A stretch of 58,937 bases of DNA from Chroococcus sp. CMT-3BRIN-NPC107 (GTDB lineage: Bacteria > Cyanobacteriota > Cyanobacteriia > Cyanobacteriales > Chroococcidiopsidaceae): assembly GCA_019359635.1 (NCBI GenBank), contig JAHHGY010000015.1, forward strand, positions 1-58,937, given 5' to 3'. Each line of letters starts with the position of its first letter. Position 1 is the stretch's first letter. The position numbers were made by a program, and so were the translations under genes. The notes under the pieces are model-generated. The model ran no database searches. It was not told the origin of the DNA and worked only from the letters and a program-made list of their open reading frames with translations. Below, piece after piece: positions 46,329 through 55,765 of the stretch.

Positions 46329-46597
46329 ATTCCTGGCATGAATTGAGCAGAAAAAAGCTTGAAACTGAATACTTTTATTGTTTAGTTGAAGTTCGGGTTT
46401 GATAGGTAAGTTTTTATTTAACTAATAAAATTAAGAAATTAAAACATACCTTGTAAGCATTTAATAATAACTGTATCGTTGACATTAACTTTGCTTGAAA
46501 TAACAAGTTATTTTTCAAGTAAAGAAACTTTGGTTCAGTAATTTATCCAGGTTAGTAAGCATCTCCAGTAACACTTAATTAGGATGGAGAATTAGTT

Positions 46598-47506
46598 ATG
46601 AACCGTTTGTCCCGTTTGAGTCAAATTTTATTTACGAGTACGGTTTCTGGAATTTTACTATTGCAATCAAGCACAGCGCAGGCAGCCACCTTGTGGAACA
46701 CCTTAGAAGCTAATTCTGCTATTGCTTTTTCATCTCAGTTAGATACACCCACAGAAACCGCCGACGATTTTACGGTTACTGGCGATGGCTTCACAGTGAC
46801 TACTGTAAGCTTTTTGGGTCTTTTCTCTGAAGCAGATGCCACAATTGAGGAGATTGATTTAGCTTTTTATGAGGTATTTCCGGGATCTTCCGATTTGACT
46901 CGCGAACCAATTACCGTTCGTACCAATGGCCCAGAAGATGTAGAATTTGCGGCTTTTGGCACTGCCGATAACCAAATTACCTTCACAACTACAGATTTGG
47001 GTGAATTTACCGTTGACCAGACAATTGTTGGTGGTTCTGGTGCTAACACTCCTGGTTTAGGTAGCGGCGTTGTTGTAGATGAACCATTGACGGGCTATCT
47101 AAAACAGATAGACGTGCAGTTGGTTACTCCTCTTACTCTCGCTCCTCAATCTGTATTTTTAGTAGCGGCAGTAGATCCCTCTGCCGGAGACTATTTTTGG
47201 GTAGCAGGCGATCGCCCTCCCACTTCTCCAGACCCTCTACCCGCAGGTGTAGTAGATCGGCAAGCTTGGTTTCGGACTAACGAACCCTTTGATAATGCCC
47301 TCGAACCCGATTGGGTAAGAATTTCTGATGTAATTAATCAAGAAGATGGTACAGCAGAACCAGCTTTTAATACTGCCTTTGCGATTAGTGGCGAACCAAT
47401 TCCTGAGCCTTCAGAGGTGATTGGAACTTTAGCATTTGTGGCAGTAGGAGCAGGTTTAGGATTAAAACGTCGGCTAAAACAACAGCAAAGCTCGATCCAA
47501 AAGTAG
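46598..47506 (+). CDS. PEP-CTERM sorting-domain protein
   Basis: A 302-residue exported protein with a signal peptide ending near STAQA (residues 28-33) and a C-terminal PEP-CTERM tail: PIPEPSEVIGTLAFVAVGAGLGLKRRLKQQQ, that is, PEP motif, hydrophobic helix and basic end. The middle is a beta-rich, acidic domain (DDFTVTGDGFTVTTVSFLGLF, then NQITFTTTDLGEFTVDQTIV). PEP-CTERM proteins are usually processed by exosortase and go to the surface or extracellular matrix. No exosortase gene is in the window. Function of the domain is unknown. Monocistronic. Confidence 0.85.
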   Translation: MNRLSRLSQILFTSTVSGILLLQSSTAQAATLWNTLEANSAIAFSSQLDTPTETADDFTVTGDGFTVTTVSFLGLFSEADATIEEIDLAFYEVFPGSSDLTREPITVRTNGPEDVEFAAFGTADNQITFTTTDLGEFTVDQTIVGGSGANTPGLGSGVVVDEPLTGYLKQIDVQLVTPLTLAPQSVFLVAAVDPSAGDYFWVAGDRPPTSPDPLPAGVVDRQAWFRTNEPFDNALEPDWVRISDVINQEDGTAEPAFNTAFAISGEPIPEPSEVIGTLAFVAVGAGLGLKRRLKQQQSSIQK

Positions 47507-47540
47507 TAAAGATTTTTCCCTGGGTGTTTTGCTAATTTTT

Positions 47541-47569
47541 AAGCCACTACCATTTAACGGCGGTGGCTT
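47541..47569. terminator. weak hairpin between convergent genes
   Basis: AAGCCAC (47541-47547) pairs with GTGGCTT (47563-47569) across a 15-base loop, between the PEP-CTERM stop and the stop of the convergent nuclease gene. Only seven base pairs and a short T-poor tail, so the call is tentative. Confidence 0.3.
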
Positions 47570-47612
47570 ATTAGTTACTAAAAGAATTAGAGATTTCATC
47601 AAGGCGATCGCG

Positions 47613-48437
47613 CTATTCCACGGGCTGCTTAAAAGTAGAAAACTCACAAATAGAATTAAACGCGCAGTAACGGCAATGATTGCCAGGATTAGGCGGAAAA
47701 ATTTTACTAAAATTGACGGGTTTTTGTTCGTAGCGGCGTAAATCTTGCTGATGCTTTTGCGCTACTTGAGCCAACTGATTTTCAATAATATCTAGCTGAC
47801 TAGAATTAACGGTAATTAAAACTGATTTTTTACAATGTTCTAAGTTATAAAAAGAGGCAACGGCATAATGATGAGGATACAAATAACGAGCGGCAACCAA
47901 ATAAACTAAAGCTTGCCTCTGGTCGAAAGCAGATTTACCAGTTTTAAAATCTATAATATGCAACCTGCCTTTGGTTTCGCTAAAAATACAGTCCATCGCT
48001 GCATACAACCGAAAAGGATATTCCACTTGTTTAATTAAAATTGGACGCGGGAAGCCCTCATCACCACGCGTTAACTGGACAATATGCTTGCCTTCTAAAA
48101 GTGGAGCATGGTAATAATTTTTTAAAATTTGAATTACGCGCTGCTGGACTTCCTCGGTGGTTTTGTTTAGCTTTAGCAACTGAGCAACTTTTTCTACCCC
48201 GTCCGGTTGGGTTAATAATTCGCTGTGGTGGTGAAACTCGTAAACGCCTTTTTGCGCCAAAATTCCAATGCGCTGCGGTGGTGTTGCTTGGGCTAAAAGC
48301 TCTTTAACTACGGGTTCTTTTTGTCGCGCCTTAATAAATCCCCGCTTCATTTGACAATGCCAACGCTCTTGTCCCAGCGCCGGGGCAACTAATGACCATA
48401 GATGATAGCTGGCGAAAGGTCGCCCAAGAATTAACAT
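47613..48437 (-). CDS. PD-(D/E)XK nuclease superfamily protein (Fe-S cluster type)
   Basis: A 274-residue RecB/Cas4-like nuclease. The catalytic core is read as YAAMDCIFSETKGRLHIIDFKTGK (around residues 145-168; D and the IDxK lysine), followed by the QALVYLVAARYLYP alpha-helix typical of the fold. The C terminus has a three-cysteine cluster in NHCRYCAFNSICEF, as in AddB/Cas4-type Fe-S nucleases. A fourth ligand further upstream is not certain. It might act in DNA repair. No Cas gene or array is nearby, so I do not call it Cas4. Confidence 0.78.
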   Translation of the reverse strand: MLILGRPFASYHLWSLVAPALGQERWHCQMKRGFIKARQKEPVVKELLAQATPPQRIGILAQKGVYEFHHHSELLTQPDGVEKVAQLLKLNKTTEEVQQRVIQILKNYYHAPLLEGKHIVQLTRGDEGFPRPILIKQVEYPFRLYAAMDCIFSETKGRLHIIDFKTGKSAFDQRQALVYLVAARYLYPHHYAVASFYNLEHCKKSVLITVNSSQLDIIENQLAQVAQKHQQDLRRYEQKPVNFSKIFPPNPGNHCRYCAFNSICEFSTFKQPVE

Positions 48438-48593
48438 TGCTTACTTGCAGTGAATAAATCGCCTAAAACAAGCGATCGCGGTTAACAGGAATAGTTATAG
48501 AAAAATGCCCAGCACTTCCTATTTCATTGCTACACCGAAAAAGGAGAAGCTTCCTGTACTATTAATGATAAACACTTCCTTGAGTGGCAAAGG

Positions 48594-50033
48594 ATGAGCA
48601 GTATTAGCAATTCTAATCAAATTAAGTTTGGCACGGATGGATGGCGAGGAATAATTGCCGATGACTTTACTTTTCCCAATGTCCGAAAAGTAACTAGAGC
48701 GATCGCAAATTATCTCAACTCCGCCTACTCCAAAGACCGCCCGGTTCTCGTCGCCTACGATACGCGCTTTCAAGCCGAGAAGTTCGCCTACACTGCTGCC
48801 GAAGTATTGGCAGAGTTGGGATGGAATGTATTGATTTGCGATCGCGATTGTCCGACCCCTGTAATTGCCTACAATGCCCGTCTTCTAAATTCTGCGGGGG
48901 CATTAATGTTTACTGCGAGTCACAATCCCGCACCTTACTGCGGAATTAAATATATCCCCGACTACGCAGGTCCCGCCACCCCAGAAATTACCGATACGAT
49001 TGTGGCAAATCTCGATAGCGCCGCAGATACCCGCGTTAACGGCGATTTTAGCGCTAAAATCTCTACCTTTGACCCTAAACCCGAATATCTAAAGTTTATC
49101 TACACTCTTATTGATGTAGAGCGCATTCGTAGCGCCCACTTGAAGGTAAAGTATGATGCGCTTTATTCCACTTCTCGCGGTTATTTAGATACGGTTCTAG
49201 AACACTGTGGTTGCGAGTTAGAAAGCTTCCACACCTACCGAGATGTATTGTTTGGGGGGGGAATGCCCGAACCCAAAGGAGAGCAGTTAGTAGAGCTTGC
49301 TGAAGCTGTAAAGAGAGATGGCGCTGATATTGGAGTAGCAACCGATGGAGATAGCGATCGCTTTGGTGTCATTGACGAACAAGGCAATATGCTATCGCCC
49401 AACACTGTTTTACTCTTATTAGCGCGTCATTTGAGCAAAAATCGTGGGTTAACTGGGGCAATTGTCCGCACGGTAGCAACTACCCATTTACTCGACAATC
49501 TAGCGGCTAAGTACGGCTTAGAGATTTTTGAAACGGCGGTAGGCTTTAAGTATATCGGCGAAAAAATGCGTGAAACTGCTGTATTAATTGGCGGCGAAGA
49601 ATCGGGAGGATTGAGCGTAATCGGGCATATTCCTGAAAAAGACGGGATTTTGGCAGATATGCTAGTCGCCGAAGCGATCGCTTACGAAGGTAAGCCGTTA
49701 AGTCAGCTAGTAGAAGAAGCGATCGCCGAAGCAGGCGGCCCATTGTACAATCAGCGTCTAGACTTGCATTTAGATGATGCTCATAAAGCTGCAACCATTG
49801 AGTCTTTTACTAAAAACCCACCGTCAGATATTGCGGGAGTTAAAGTTAAAGAAGTTGGGCGCAAAGACGGTATTAAGCTATATTTAGAAGATGGTAGCTG
49901 GGTATTGTTGCGTCCTTCGGGAACCGAACCCCTAATGCGCGTCTACTTGGAAACCCATTCGGTAGAACAGCAAAGCAAAATTGCCTCCCAGATGGAACAA
50001 CTGATTAGTCAGTTGAAACCTGTAGCAGTTTAG
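48594..50033 (+). CDS. phosphoglucomutase/phosphomannomutase family protein
   Basis: A 479-residue alpha-D-phosphohexomutase. The four signatures are present: catalytic serine in MFTASHNPAPYCGIKY (residue about 107), metal-binding DGDSDRFG (near 246), sugar-binding GGEESGGLSV (near 337) and phosphate-binding RPSGTEPLMRVY near the C terminus. The N-terminal IKFGTDGWRGIIADDFT is typical of the cyanobacterial group. Substrate (glucose, mannose or glucosamine phosphate) is not distinguishable by eye. It stands alone upstream of the LapA-like gene, 50 bases away. Confidence 0.92.
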   Translation: MSSISNSNQIKFGTDGWRGIIADDFTFPNVRKVTRAIANYLNSAYSKDRPVLVAYDTRFQAEKFAYTAAEVLAELGWNVLICDRDCPTPVIAYNARLLNSAGALMFTASHNPAPYCGIKYIPDYAGPATPEITDTIVANLDSAADTRVNGDFSAKISTFDPKPEYLKFIYTLIDVERIRSAHLKVKYDALYSTSRGYLDTVLEHCGCELESFHTYRDVLFGGGMPEPKGEQLVELAEAVKRDGADIGVATDGDSDRFGVIDEQGNMLSPNTVLLLLARHLSKNRGLTGAIVRTVATTHLLDNLAAKYGLEIFETAVGFKYIGEKMRETAVLIGGEESGGLSVIGHIPEKDGILADMLVAEAIAYEGKPLSQLVEEAIAEAGGPLYNQRLDLHLDDAHKAATIESFTKNPPSDIAGVKVKEVGRKDGIKLYLEDGSWVLLRPSGTEPLMRVYLETHSVEQQSKIASQMEQLISQLKPVAV

Positions 50034-50083
50034 GTAGTTAGCGATTAGCTAAAATAGCAGCTAATCGCTAATTTATAGAAAAA

Positions 50084-50359
50084 ATGAAAACTATTGCTAA
50101 TTTAATCGTCTCTTTAATTGTGGCTACATGGGTAATTGCGATCGCGATTCTCTCGTTGAAAAACGTTACCCCTGTATCTTTAAAGTTTTTTACTTTCACA
50201 TCTATTCAAATACCATTTTTTCTAGTGATTGCTTTCAGCGTCGGCGCGGGTATAGTTTTAATGGCGCTAATTCAACCATTGTGGAGTTTTTCAGGTTCTA
50301 GGAAAAACAAAGATGATGACTTTGATGAAGATGATTTTTCTTTTAATGATGTTCGTTAA
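50084..50359 (+). CDS. LapA family (DUF1049) membrane protein
   Basis: A 91-residue protein with two hydrophobic helices (residues 5-26, IVSLIVATWVIAIAILSLKN, and 41-62, IPFFLVIAFSVGAGIVLMALIQ) and a short acidic tail (KDDDFDEDDFSF). The NVTPVSLKFFTFTSIQIPFFLVIAFSVGAG block is the LapA/DUF1049 pattern. These proteins lie in the inner membrane and act in envelope assembly in E. coli; the role in cyanobacteria is not known. Confidence 0.85.
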   Translation: MKTIANLIVSLIVATWVIAIAILSLKNVTPVSLKFFTFTSIQIPFFLVIAFSVGAGIVLMALIQPLWSFSGSRKNKDDDFDEDDFSFNDVR

Positions 50360-50374
50360 ATAAACTAGCAACTA

Positions 50375-51312
50375 TTACACAGGAATTTGTTGCAACCAAG
50401 CTTCTAAATCTGCAACTTCAAAGAAGTCTAACAATTCTTCTGCTAAATCTTCTAACTGAACGAGTTGTAATTGTTCAATGCGCTGCTGCAATTCGGGTGT
50501 AACTGTCCCAATTCTCCGATTAAGCTGACGCATAACTAGAGATAATGCTTCAGATTTCTTTCCTTGTTCAAGTCCTTGTTCAAGTCCTTGTTCAATACCT
50601 TCTCTCATCCAGCTAGTAACTATTTTCATTGTCTCCTCCTTTTGGGTTGGTTCAATTTTATCAACTTCAGCTTGAAAAAGCCGCTTTTCTTGGGCGTTTA
50701 ACTGCAAATAACTATCGATAAACCCAGATATTAGTTGCATTTTTGCGGATTTAGGCGCAATGTCGCAAGTAGACGCAAGCATTCTAACTTTACTTTTGGG
50801 CGCTCGCTATCTGCTATATTCATTTTTGCCATCAATGCACTAGCAACGGGGTTTGCTTGTTGGACAAAATCGCGCCAATTAAGTTGATTTAATTGAATGA
50901 CATCGTAGTTAAATTGTAAAACTACCTTATTGGGAAATGCGATTTGATGGTAGTTTGGTTCTACAGTTCTGGGGTACTTGTAGGAAAATAAAACTACTGG
51001 ATAGATAGGCAAATCAAATTTTTCATACAATCTTGAAAAATACCGAAACATCCGCTTGCTAAAATCAGTTTGCTGCTGTGCTTGGTTTTCTATATGAATC
51101 AAAAAGTATGATTCTTGGGAGCGAAATTTAGCTTTAACAATTAGATCGGCTTCATACCTTTCTCCCGCAGTTATATCTGTAAATATTTCCTTATCTACAA
51201 ACGTAATAGAATCTCGATCTAGATAAGTTAATACTTCGGGGATGAATAGCTCTAAAAACTCTACAAAAAATGTGCTGATGAGTTCCTTAAATAAGTGATC
51301 GTGGTCAATCAT
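50375..51312 (-). pseudogene. Rpn/PD-(D/E)XK family transposase-like protein, frameshifted
   Basis: The gene is split into two minus-strand pieces. The first (51312 to 50731) starts MIDHDHLFKELISTFF and holds the nuclease core, DITAGERYEADLIVKAKF and YFLIHIENQAQ, ending LRLNPQKCN. The second (to 50375) continues LISGFIDSYLQLNAQEKRLFQAEVDKI, an EQGLEQGLEQG repeat, and an alpha-helical tail. Joining them needs one extra A in the five-A run at 50739-50743 (CCGCAAAAATGC), giving PQKMQLISG. So it is a frameshift or a sequencing error in a homopolymer. Rpn proteins promote recombination. Its ATG overlaps the polA stop (ATGA). Confidence 0.8.
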
Positions 51313-54227
51313 TTTGTTTCCATCCAATTATTTCCCGCTCGCACATCAACCATTAACGGAACGCTTAGTTTTACAGCATTTTCCATTGTAGATTTGATTT
51401 GTGGCTGCAAAGACTCCCACTCACCGGGGGGAACTTCAAATACTAATTCGTCGTGAACTTGTAATAGTATTCGCGCTTGGTAATTTTTTAAAATATCGTG
51501 CAGTTGAATCATCGCCACTTTAATAATATCAGCGCTCGATCCTTGAATTGGGGCATTAGCCGCCGCCCGTAATAAACCCGCATCATTAGCTGTTAAACCG
51601 CGAATTTCATCAAGGTTAATATCTGCAATTTTGGAGTTGTGTAACTTGCGGAGGCGATCGCTTGTAAAATTAAAATAACGACGGCGACCAAAAATTGTTT
51701 CTACATAACCATTGGCGATCGCTTGTTGTTGCATTGTTTGTAAGTATGCAAAAACCATCGGATAAGTTTGGTTAAATTTTTCAATAAATACCTTACCTTC
51801 CGTAGCTTTCATTCCGGTTTCTCTAGCAAATCTTTGAGCGCCCATCCCATAAATTACGCCAAAGTTAATCGTTTTTGCTAATCTCCGTTCATCGGGGGTA
51901 ACTACATTTTTTTCAAATAACAATCGCGCTGTTACGGTGTGTATATCTTCATTACCTTGATACGCTTCAACTAATATCGGTTCTTGACATAAATGCGCTA
52001 AAATCCGTAACTCAATTTGCGAATAATCCGCCGCCACCATTAACCAGCCAGATTCTGGAATAAAGCCTTTACGAATTAACCGACTAAAAGCTGTCCGAAT
52101 TGGGATATTTTGCAAGTTAGGGTTAGAAGAAGACAAGCGCCCAGTAGATGTAACGGTTTGGTTGAAATTAGTATGCAATCGTCCCGTATCCGTGCGTACT
52201 AAGGCGGGAAGTGCATCAACATAAGTAGATTTTAGTTTAGATAAAGTTCGGTATTCTAAAACTGCATCAACTACGGGGTGATCTCCTTGCAGTTTTTCTA
52301 AAGTTGCTGCATCAGTAGAATAACCTGTAGCAATTTTCCGAGATTTTTTGCGATCTAAGTTGAGTTTGTCAAATAACAATTCACTCAACTGTTTTGGCGA
52401 ACCTAAATTAAACTTTTCTCCGGCGGCGGTGTAAGCTTGAGTTTCTAAAGCCGCTAAATCTTGCTCTAGCTTATCTGAAAGCTCTTTTAAATACTCTGAA
52501 TTAATCCGAATCCCGTCATACTCTATCTGCGCCAAAACAGGCTCTAAAGGTTGCTCTACCTCTACTAACAACTTATGTAAATTTGGTACTTTGTCTAATT
52601 CTGCTCTCAGTTTGGGTACTAATCTAAACGTACAATGAACGTCCATCCCGCAATAATCAGCTACGGAGGGAATATCTATATCGGCAATTGTTTGACCTTT
52701 GGAGACTAATTCTGTATAACTTTTAGCTGTTATGCCTAAATATTTTTGACTTAAATCGCTTAAATTGTGGCTGCTATCTGGATCTAAAACATAACTTGCC
52801 AGCATTGTATCAAACACGACTCCAGCTAAGTTTATGCCCTGACAGTGCAGAACTAAGCGGTCGAATTTGGCATTTTGTAATGCTTTGGGATAATCGTTGT
52901 TTTCTAAAATACTTCTTAATTGGTTTAAAGCGATCGCACGATCTAAATTTGTCCCAGCTTTATGTCCGAGGGGAATATAAGCCATTTCTGTTGGTTCGCT
53001 TCCCCAGCAACAACCAATTCCCACTAATTGCGCGTCTCTTGGTTCCAAGTCTGTAGTTTCCGTATCCCAAGCAACGGGCATATTAGCGTCTGTAAAGGTT
53101 TCTAATCTCTCGATTAATTGCCTTAATTTGTCTTGTGTATCAATAATTTGTGGTGTAATTGGCGAGATGAGTTGCTGTGCGGCTGTGGCGGTATCAGTGG
53201 CGCTAAAAAACCACAAGTCATCGCTGGAAAATTCTGGTTCTTCAATAACGGGAGAAGCTGCGGGGGGTTTTTCCTCCTCCACGCCACCAAATCGTTGTTG
53301 GAGTTGATTAACTTTGCCTAAAAATGTTTTAAATTCTAGCTTTTCTAAAATTGACTCTAATTTGTTGCTATCAAAGCCTGTTAATTTACAATCTTCTAAC
53401 TGAAGTTCGAGCGGTACATTTAATACGATTTGCGCCATGTAACGCGAGTGGTAAGCGTCGTCTTTTCCTTCAATTAGCTTTTTTTGGGTCGCGCCTTTAA
53501 TTTGGTCTAAAGAGGCGTAAATTTCATCGAGGTTATTGTAAGTTGTCAGCAATTGAACGGCGGTTTTTTCGCCAATCCCTCTAACACCAGGAATATTATC
53601 GGATTTATCGCCACACAAAGCCTTAAAATCAACTACTTGCGAAGGTAAAACTCCTAGCTTTTCTTGAACTTGTTCTGTACCAAATTCGCTAGGGCCTGTA
53701 CCGCCGCGCTGAATAAAAGTAGTGCTGAGATATAACACCCCAATATGCTTGTTGGGATCTACAAGCTGAAACAAATCGCGATCGCCTGTCAATATTTTTA
53801 CTTCATAACCCAAATTACTCATCTGTACCGCTAAAGTACCTAAAATATCATCAGCTTCGTAGCCGGGAGCGGTCAAAGTTGGGATGTTCAAGCCTTCTAG
53901 CAATTCGTGTAAATTCTTTAAATCGGGAACAAAATCTTCTGGCGTACCGGGACGGTCGGCCTTATAAGTGTCATCCGCTTCGTGACGAAAAGTCGGTAAA
54001 CCTAAATCGAATGCGATCGCCATTGCTTCAGGTTTTTGAGCGGTCATTACTTCTAACAGAGACTTGAGAAACCCAAAACAAACGCTGGTAGGAATACCTG
54101 TAGTTGTTTTTAACCCGCCATCTCGTCCTTTAGCAAAGGCAAAATACGACCGAAAAGCTAGAGAATGTCCGTCAACTAAAATAAATGTAGGGCGACTTGA
54201 AGTGGTGGTATCCATGGCTTGAGACAT
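51309..54227 (-). CDS. polA: DNA polymerase I
   Basis: A 970-residue three-domain enzyme. The 5'-3' exonuclease occupies about 1-290 (FILVDGHSLAFRSYFA, DKSDNIPGVRGIGEKTAVQLL). The 3'-5' exonuclease near 360-530 keeps the metal-binding DTETTDLEP, so proofreading is probably active. The polymerase part has DYSQIELRILAHL, a KTINFGVIYGMGAQRFARE finger helix, and LLQVHDELVFEVP. Start candidates are ATG at 54233, 54227 and 54215; the last two lie within eight codons and cannot be separated. The stop overlaps the Rpn-like gene. Confidence 0.96.
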   Translation of the reverse strand: MSQAMDTTTSSRPTFILVDGHSLAFRSYFAFAKGRDGGLKTTTGIPTSVCFGFLKSLLEVMTAQKPEAMAIAFDLGLPTFRHEADDTYKADRPGTPEDFVPDLKNLHELLEGLNIPTLTAPGYEADDILGTLAVQMSNLGYEVKILTGDRDLFQLVDPNKHIGVLYLSTTFIQRGGTGPSEFGTEQVQEKLGVLPSQVVDFKALCGDKSDNIPGVRGIGEKTAVQLLTTYNNLDEIYASLDQIKGATQKKLIEGKDDAYHSRYMAQIVLNVPLELQLEDCKLTGFDSNKLESILEKLEFKTFLGKVNQLQQRFGGVEEEKPPAASPVIEEPEFSSDDLWFFSATDTATAAQQLISPITPQIIDTQDKLRQLIERLETFTDANMPVAWDTETTDLEPRDAQLVGIGCCWGSEPTEMAYIPLGHKAGTNLDRAIALNQLRSILENNDYPKALQNAKFDRLVLHCQGINLAGVVFDTMLASYVLDPDSSHNLSDLSQKYLGITAKSYTELVSKGQTIADIDIPSVADYCGMDVHCTFRLVPKLRAELDKVPNLHKLLVEVEQPLEPVLAQIEYDGIRINSEYLKELSDKLEQDLAALETQAYTAAGEKFNLGSPKQLSELLFDKLNLDRKKSRKIATGYSTDAATLEKLQGDHPVVDAVLEYRTLSKLKSTYVDALPALVRTDTGRLHTNFNQTVTSTGRLSSSNPNLQNIPIRTAFSRLIRKGFIPESGWLMVAADYSQIELRILAHLCQEPILVEAYQGNEDIHTVTARLLFEKNVVTPDERRLAKTINFGVIYGMGAQRFARETGMKATEGKVFIEKFNQTYPMVFAYLQTMQQQAIANGYVETIFGRRRYFNFTSDRLRKLHNSKIADINLDEIRGLTANDAGLLRAAANAPIQGSSADIIKVAMIQLHDILKNYQARILLQVHDELVFEVPPGEWESLQPQIKSTMENAVKLSVPLMVDVRAGNNWMETK

Positions 54228-54243
54228 AAACATAAGTTATAAG

Positions 54244-54273
54244 TTTACAAATATTCAGTCAGTCTTATATAAT
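54244..54273 (+). promoter_or_regulatory. promoter of rplU-rpmA
   Basis: A -35-like TTTACA (54244-54249) and perfect TATAAT (54268-54273), 18 bases apart, lie 100 bases before the rplU ATG. A transcript would start near 54281 and have a leader of about 95 bases, which might carry autoregulatory structure. No defined riboswitch is seen. Confidence 0.55.
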
Positions 54274-54374
54274 GCTAGATCGGCTGTCTAATTTCTGCTC
54301 GGATCGGGTAGACACATGGCAAATGCTGGAATTTACAACCCAGCTACCTGTACGGCAAACTTACAAATCATCCC

Positions 54375-54761
54375 ATGACTTACGCAATCATTGAAACTGG
54401 CGGCAAGCAACTAAGAGTTGAACCAGGTCGCTTTTACGACATCGAATTACTGCATTTAGAACCCGATGCAAATTTGACATTAGAAACCGTTTTATTAGTC
54501 AATAACGATAACGAAATTACTATCGGACAGCCTTTTGTTGAAGGCGCAACGGTAGAAGGAACGATAGTGCGACACTTCCGCGCTCGCAAAGTTCTTGTCT
54601 ACAAAATGAAGCCCAAAAAGAAAACTCGTAAAAAGCGCGGGCATCGTCAAGAAGTGACTAGACTAATGATTAATTCTATTAGTCTTAATGGTTCAGTGTT
54701 TACTGCTCCTGAAACTGATACCCCCGTTGACGAAGAACTAGCTCAAACTGAAGCAGAATAA
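54375..54761 (+). CDS. rplU: 50S ribosomal protein L21
   Basis: A 128-residue large-subunit protein binding 23S r[29 protein letters not shown] is the standard N terminus, and [33 protein letters not shown] carries the L21 signature (residues 72-104). The acidic C-terminal extension, [20 protein letters not shown], is longer than in E. coli L21 (103 residues) but common in cyanobacteria. It is followed by rpmA, 49 bases downstream, in the conserved order. Confidence 0.98.
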   Translation: MTYAIIETGGKQLRVEPGRFYDIELLHLEPDANLTLETVLLVNNDNEITIGQPFVEGATVEGTIVRHFRARKVLVYKMKPKKKTRKKRGHRQEVTRLMINSISLNGSVFTAPETDTPVDEELAQTEAE

Positions 54762-54810
54762 AAAGTAGTTAAACTAACTGCTCGTTTTTATAGTTAAAAA
54801 AGAGGAAATC

Positions 54811-55080
54811 ATGGCTCATAAGAAAGGAACAGGTAGTACCCGTAACGGACGCGATTCTAACGCCCAAAGGTTAGGCGTCAAGCGTTATGGCGGTCAGGTT
54901 GTACGTGCAGGCAATATTCTTGTACGTCAGCGCGGGACTAAATTTCACCCTGGCAACAATGTAGGTATCGGTAGCGACGATACATTGTATGCGCTAATCG
55001 ACGGTGTTGTAACTTTTGAAAGAAAAGGCAAAACCCGCAAAAAAGTAAGTGTTTATACTCCAGAATTAGCTGCTGCTTAG
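54811..55080 (+). CDS. rpmA: 50S ribosomal protein L27
   Basis: An 89-residue L27, whose N terminus reaches the peptidyl transferase centre. [48 protein letters not shown] is diagnostic. The start MAHKKG lacks the cleavable N-terminal extension known in Firmicutes. It is the second gene of the rplU-rpmA operon and is followed by a strong terminator. Confidence 0.98.
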   Translation: MAHKKGTGSTRNGRDSNAQRLGVKRYGGQVVRAGNILVRQRGTKFHPGNNVGIGSDDTLYALIDGVVTFERKGKTRKKVSVYTPELAAA

Positions 55081-55102
55081 TTAGCGATTTGGTTTATAGA
55101 TA

Positions 55103-55133
55103 AGGCTACTTCTCGAAGTAGCCTGATTTTTTT
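55103..55133 (+). terminator. intrinsic terminator of rplU-rpmA
   Basis: A perfect 10-base stem AGGCTACTTC (55103-55112), loop TC, GAAGTAGCCT (55115-55124) is followed by GA and seven T (55127-55133). It lies 23 bases after the rpmA stop: a textbook rho-independent terminator. Confidence 0.9.
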
Positions 55134-55143
55134 GGAGAAAACC

Positions 55144-55581
55144 CTACTCTAAAATCAAAGTTGAGACTAAATAGTTAATTAACCCACCTAAAAATAAACC
55201 CGATAGAGATATAAAAGTTATAGTTCCAAAAATTTGGCGATCGCTAAAGTTAGCTGTTTGCAAATCTATCTTGGCTAACAAAAAAGCACACATAATCACC
55301 AAAAAATGAGCAAGGGTGTGTAACCAAAAGATAATTGCTACACCCAATAAAGCCACTAGCACCGCAACTATAAAAGCTCTCAAATCTGAAGCAAGTAAGT
55401 GGGCAAAACTGTCGCGCATTGTTGCCCACGAACAAGATAACATTGCTCCTAGCACTAAAATACATAGGGCAACTACTACCCAACCTAACCAATGTCCGTG
55501 CCAAGCGGACAAAAATCCACCTAAAGTCATATTTGTAGCTAAAAGTAGCAATAATGCCAGCCAAGGTATTTTAGGTATCAT
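55144..55581 (-). CDS. polytopic membrane protein, hypothetical
   Basis: A 145-residue protein with about four hydrophobic helices (IPWLALLLLLATNMTLGGFL, WVVVALCILVLGAML, AFIVAVLVALLGVAIIFWL, TFISLSGLFLGGLINYLV). No recognised motif. The start is ATG at 55581. It opposes the rpmA operon and is divergent from cruF. It could be an uncharacterised cyanobacterial membrane family. Confidence 0.68.
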   Translation of the reverse strand: MIPKIPWLALLLLLATNMTLGGFLSAWHGHWLGWVVVALCILVLGAMLSCSWATMRDSFAHLLASDLRAFIVAVLVALLGVAIIFWLHTLAHFLVIMCAFLLAKIDLQTANFSDRQIFGTITFISLSGLFLGGLINYLVSTLILE

Positions 55582-55765
55582 GCTTTTTAATAATTGTCAA
55601 TATATAAAGTAATTAACTACTTCTTAAGCCAATCGTACCTGTGAGGCAAACAAATTTAGCAGATAGCGATCGCACTAAATTAAGAAAATACTTACAATAT
55701 TCTCTTAAAGATTTGTAAACTGATAAAGATGCTTTTGGAGTATCAAGTCTTGTTAGGGAGTTTTC

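Noticed and set aside
47529..47741. 70-residue plus-strand ORF
   Set aside because: Over half overlaps the C-terminal Fe-S cysteine region of the better-supported minus-strand nuclease gene, and it has no recognisable features.
47613..48437. PD-(D/E)XK protein as Cas4 with a CRISPR system
   Set aside because: The cysteine cluster is Cas4-like, but there are no repeats, spacers or other cas genes nearby.
50575..50605. Short tandem repeat as a regulatory array
   Set aside because: The CAAGTCCTTGTT-type repeat encodes the EQGLEQG repeat of the Rpn-like protein, common in that family.
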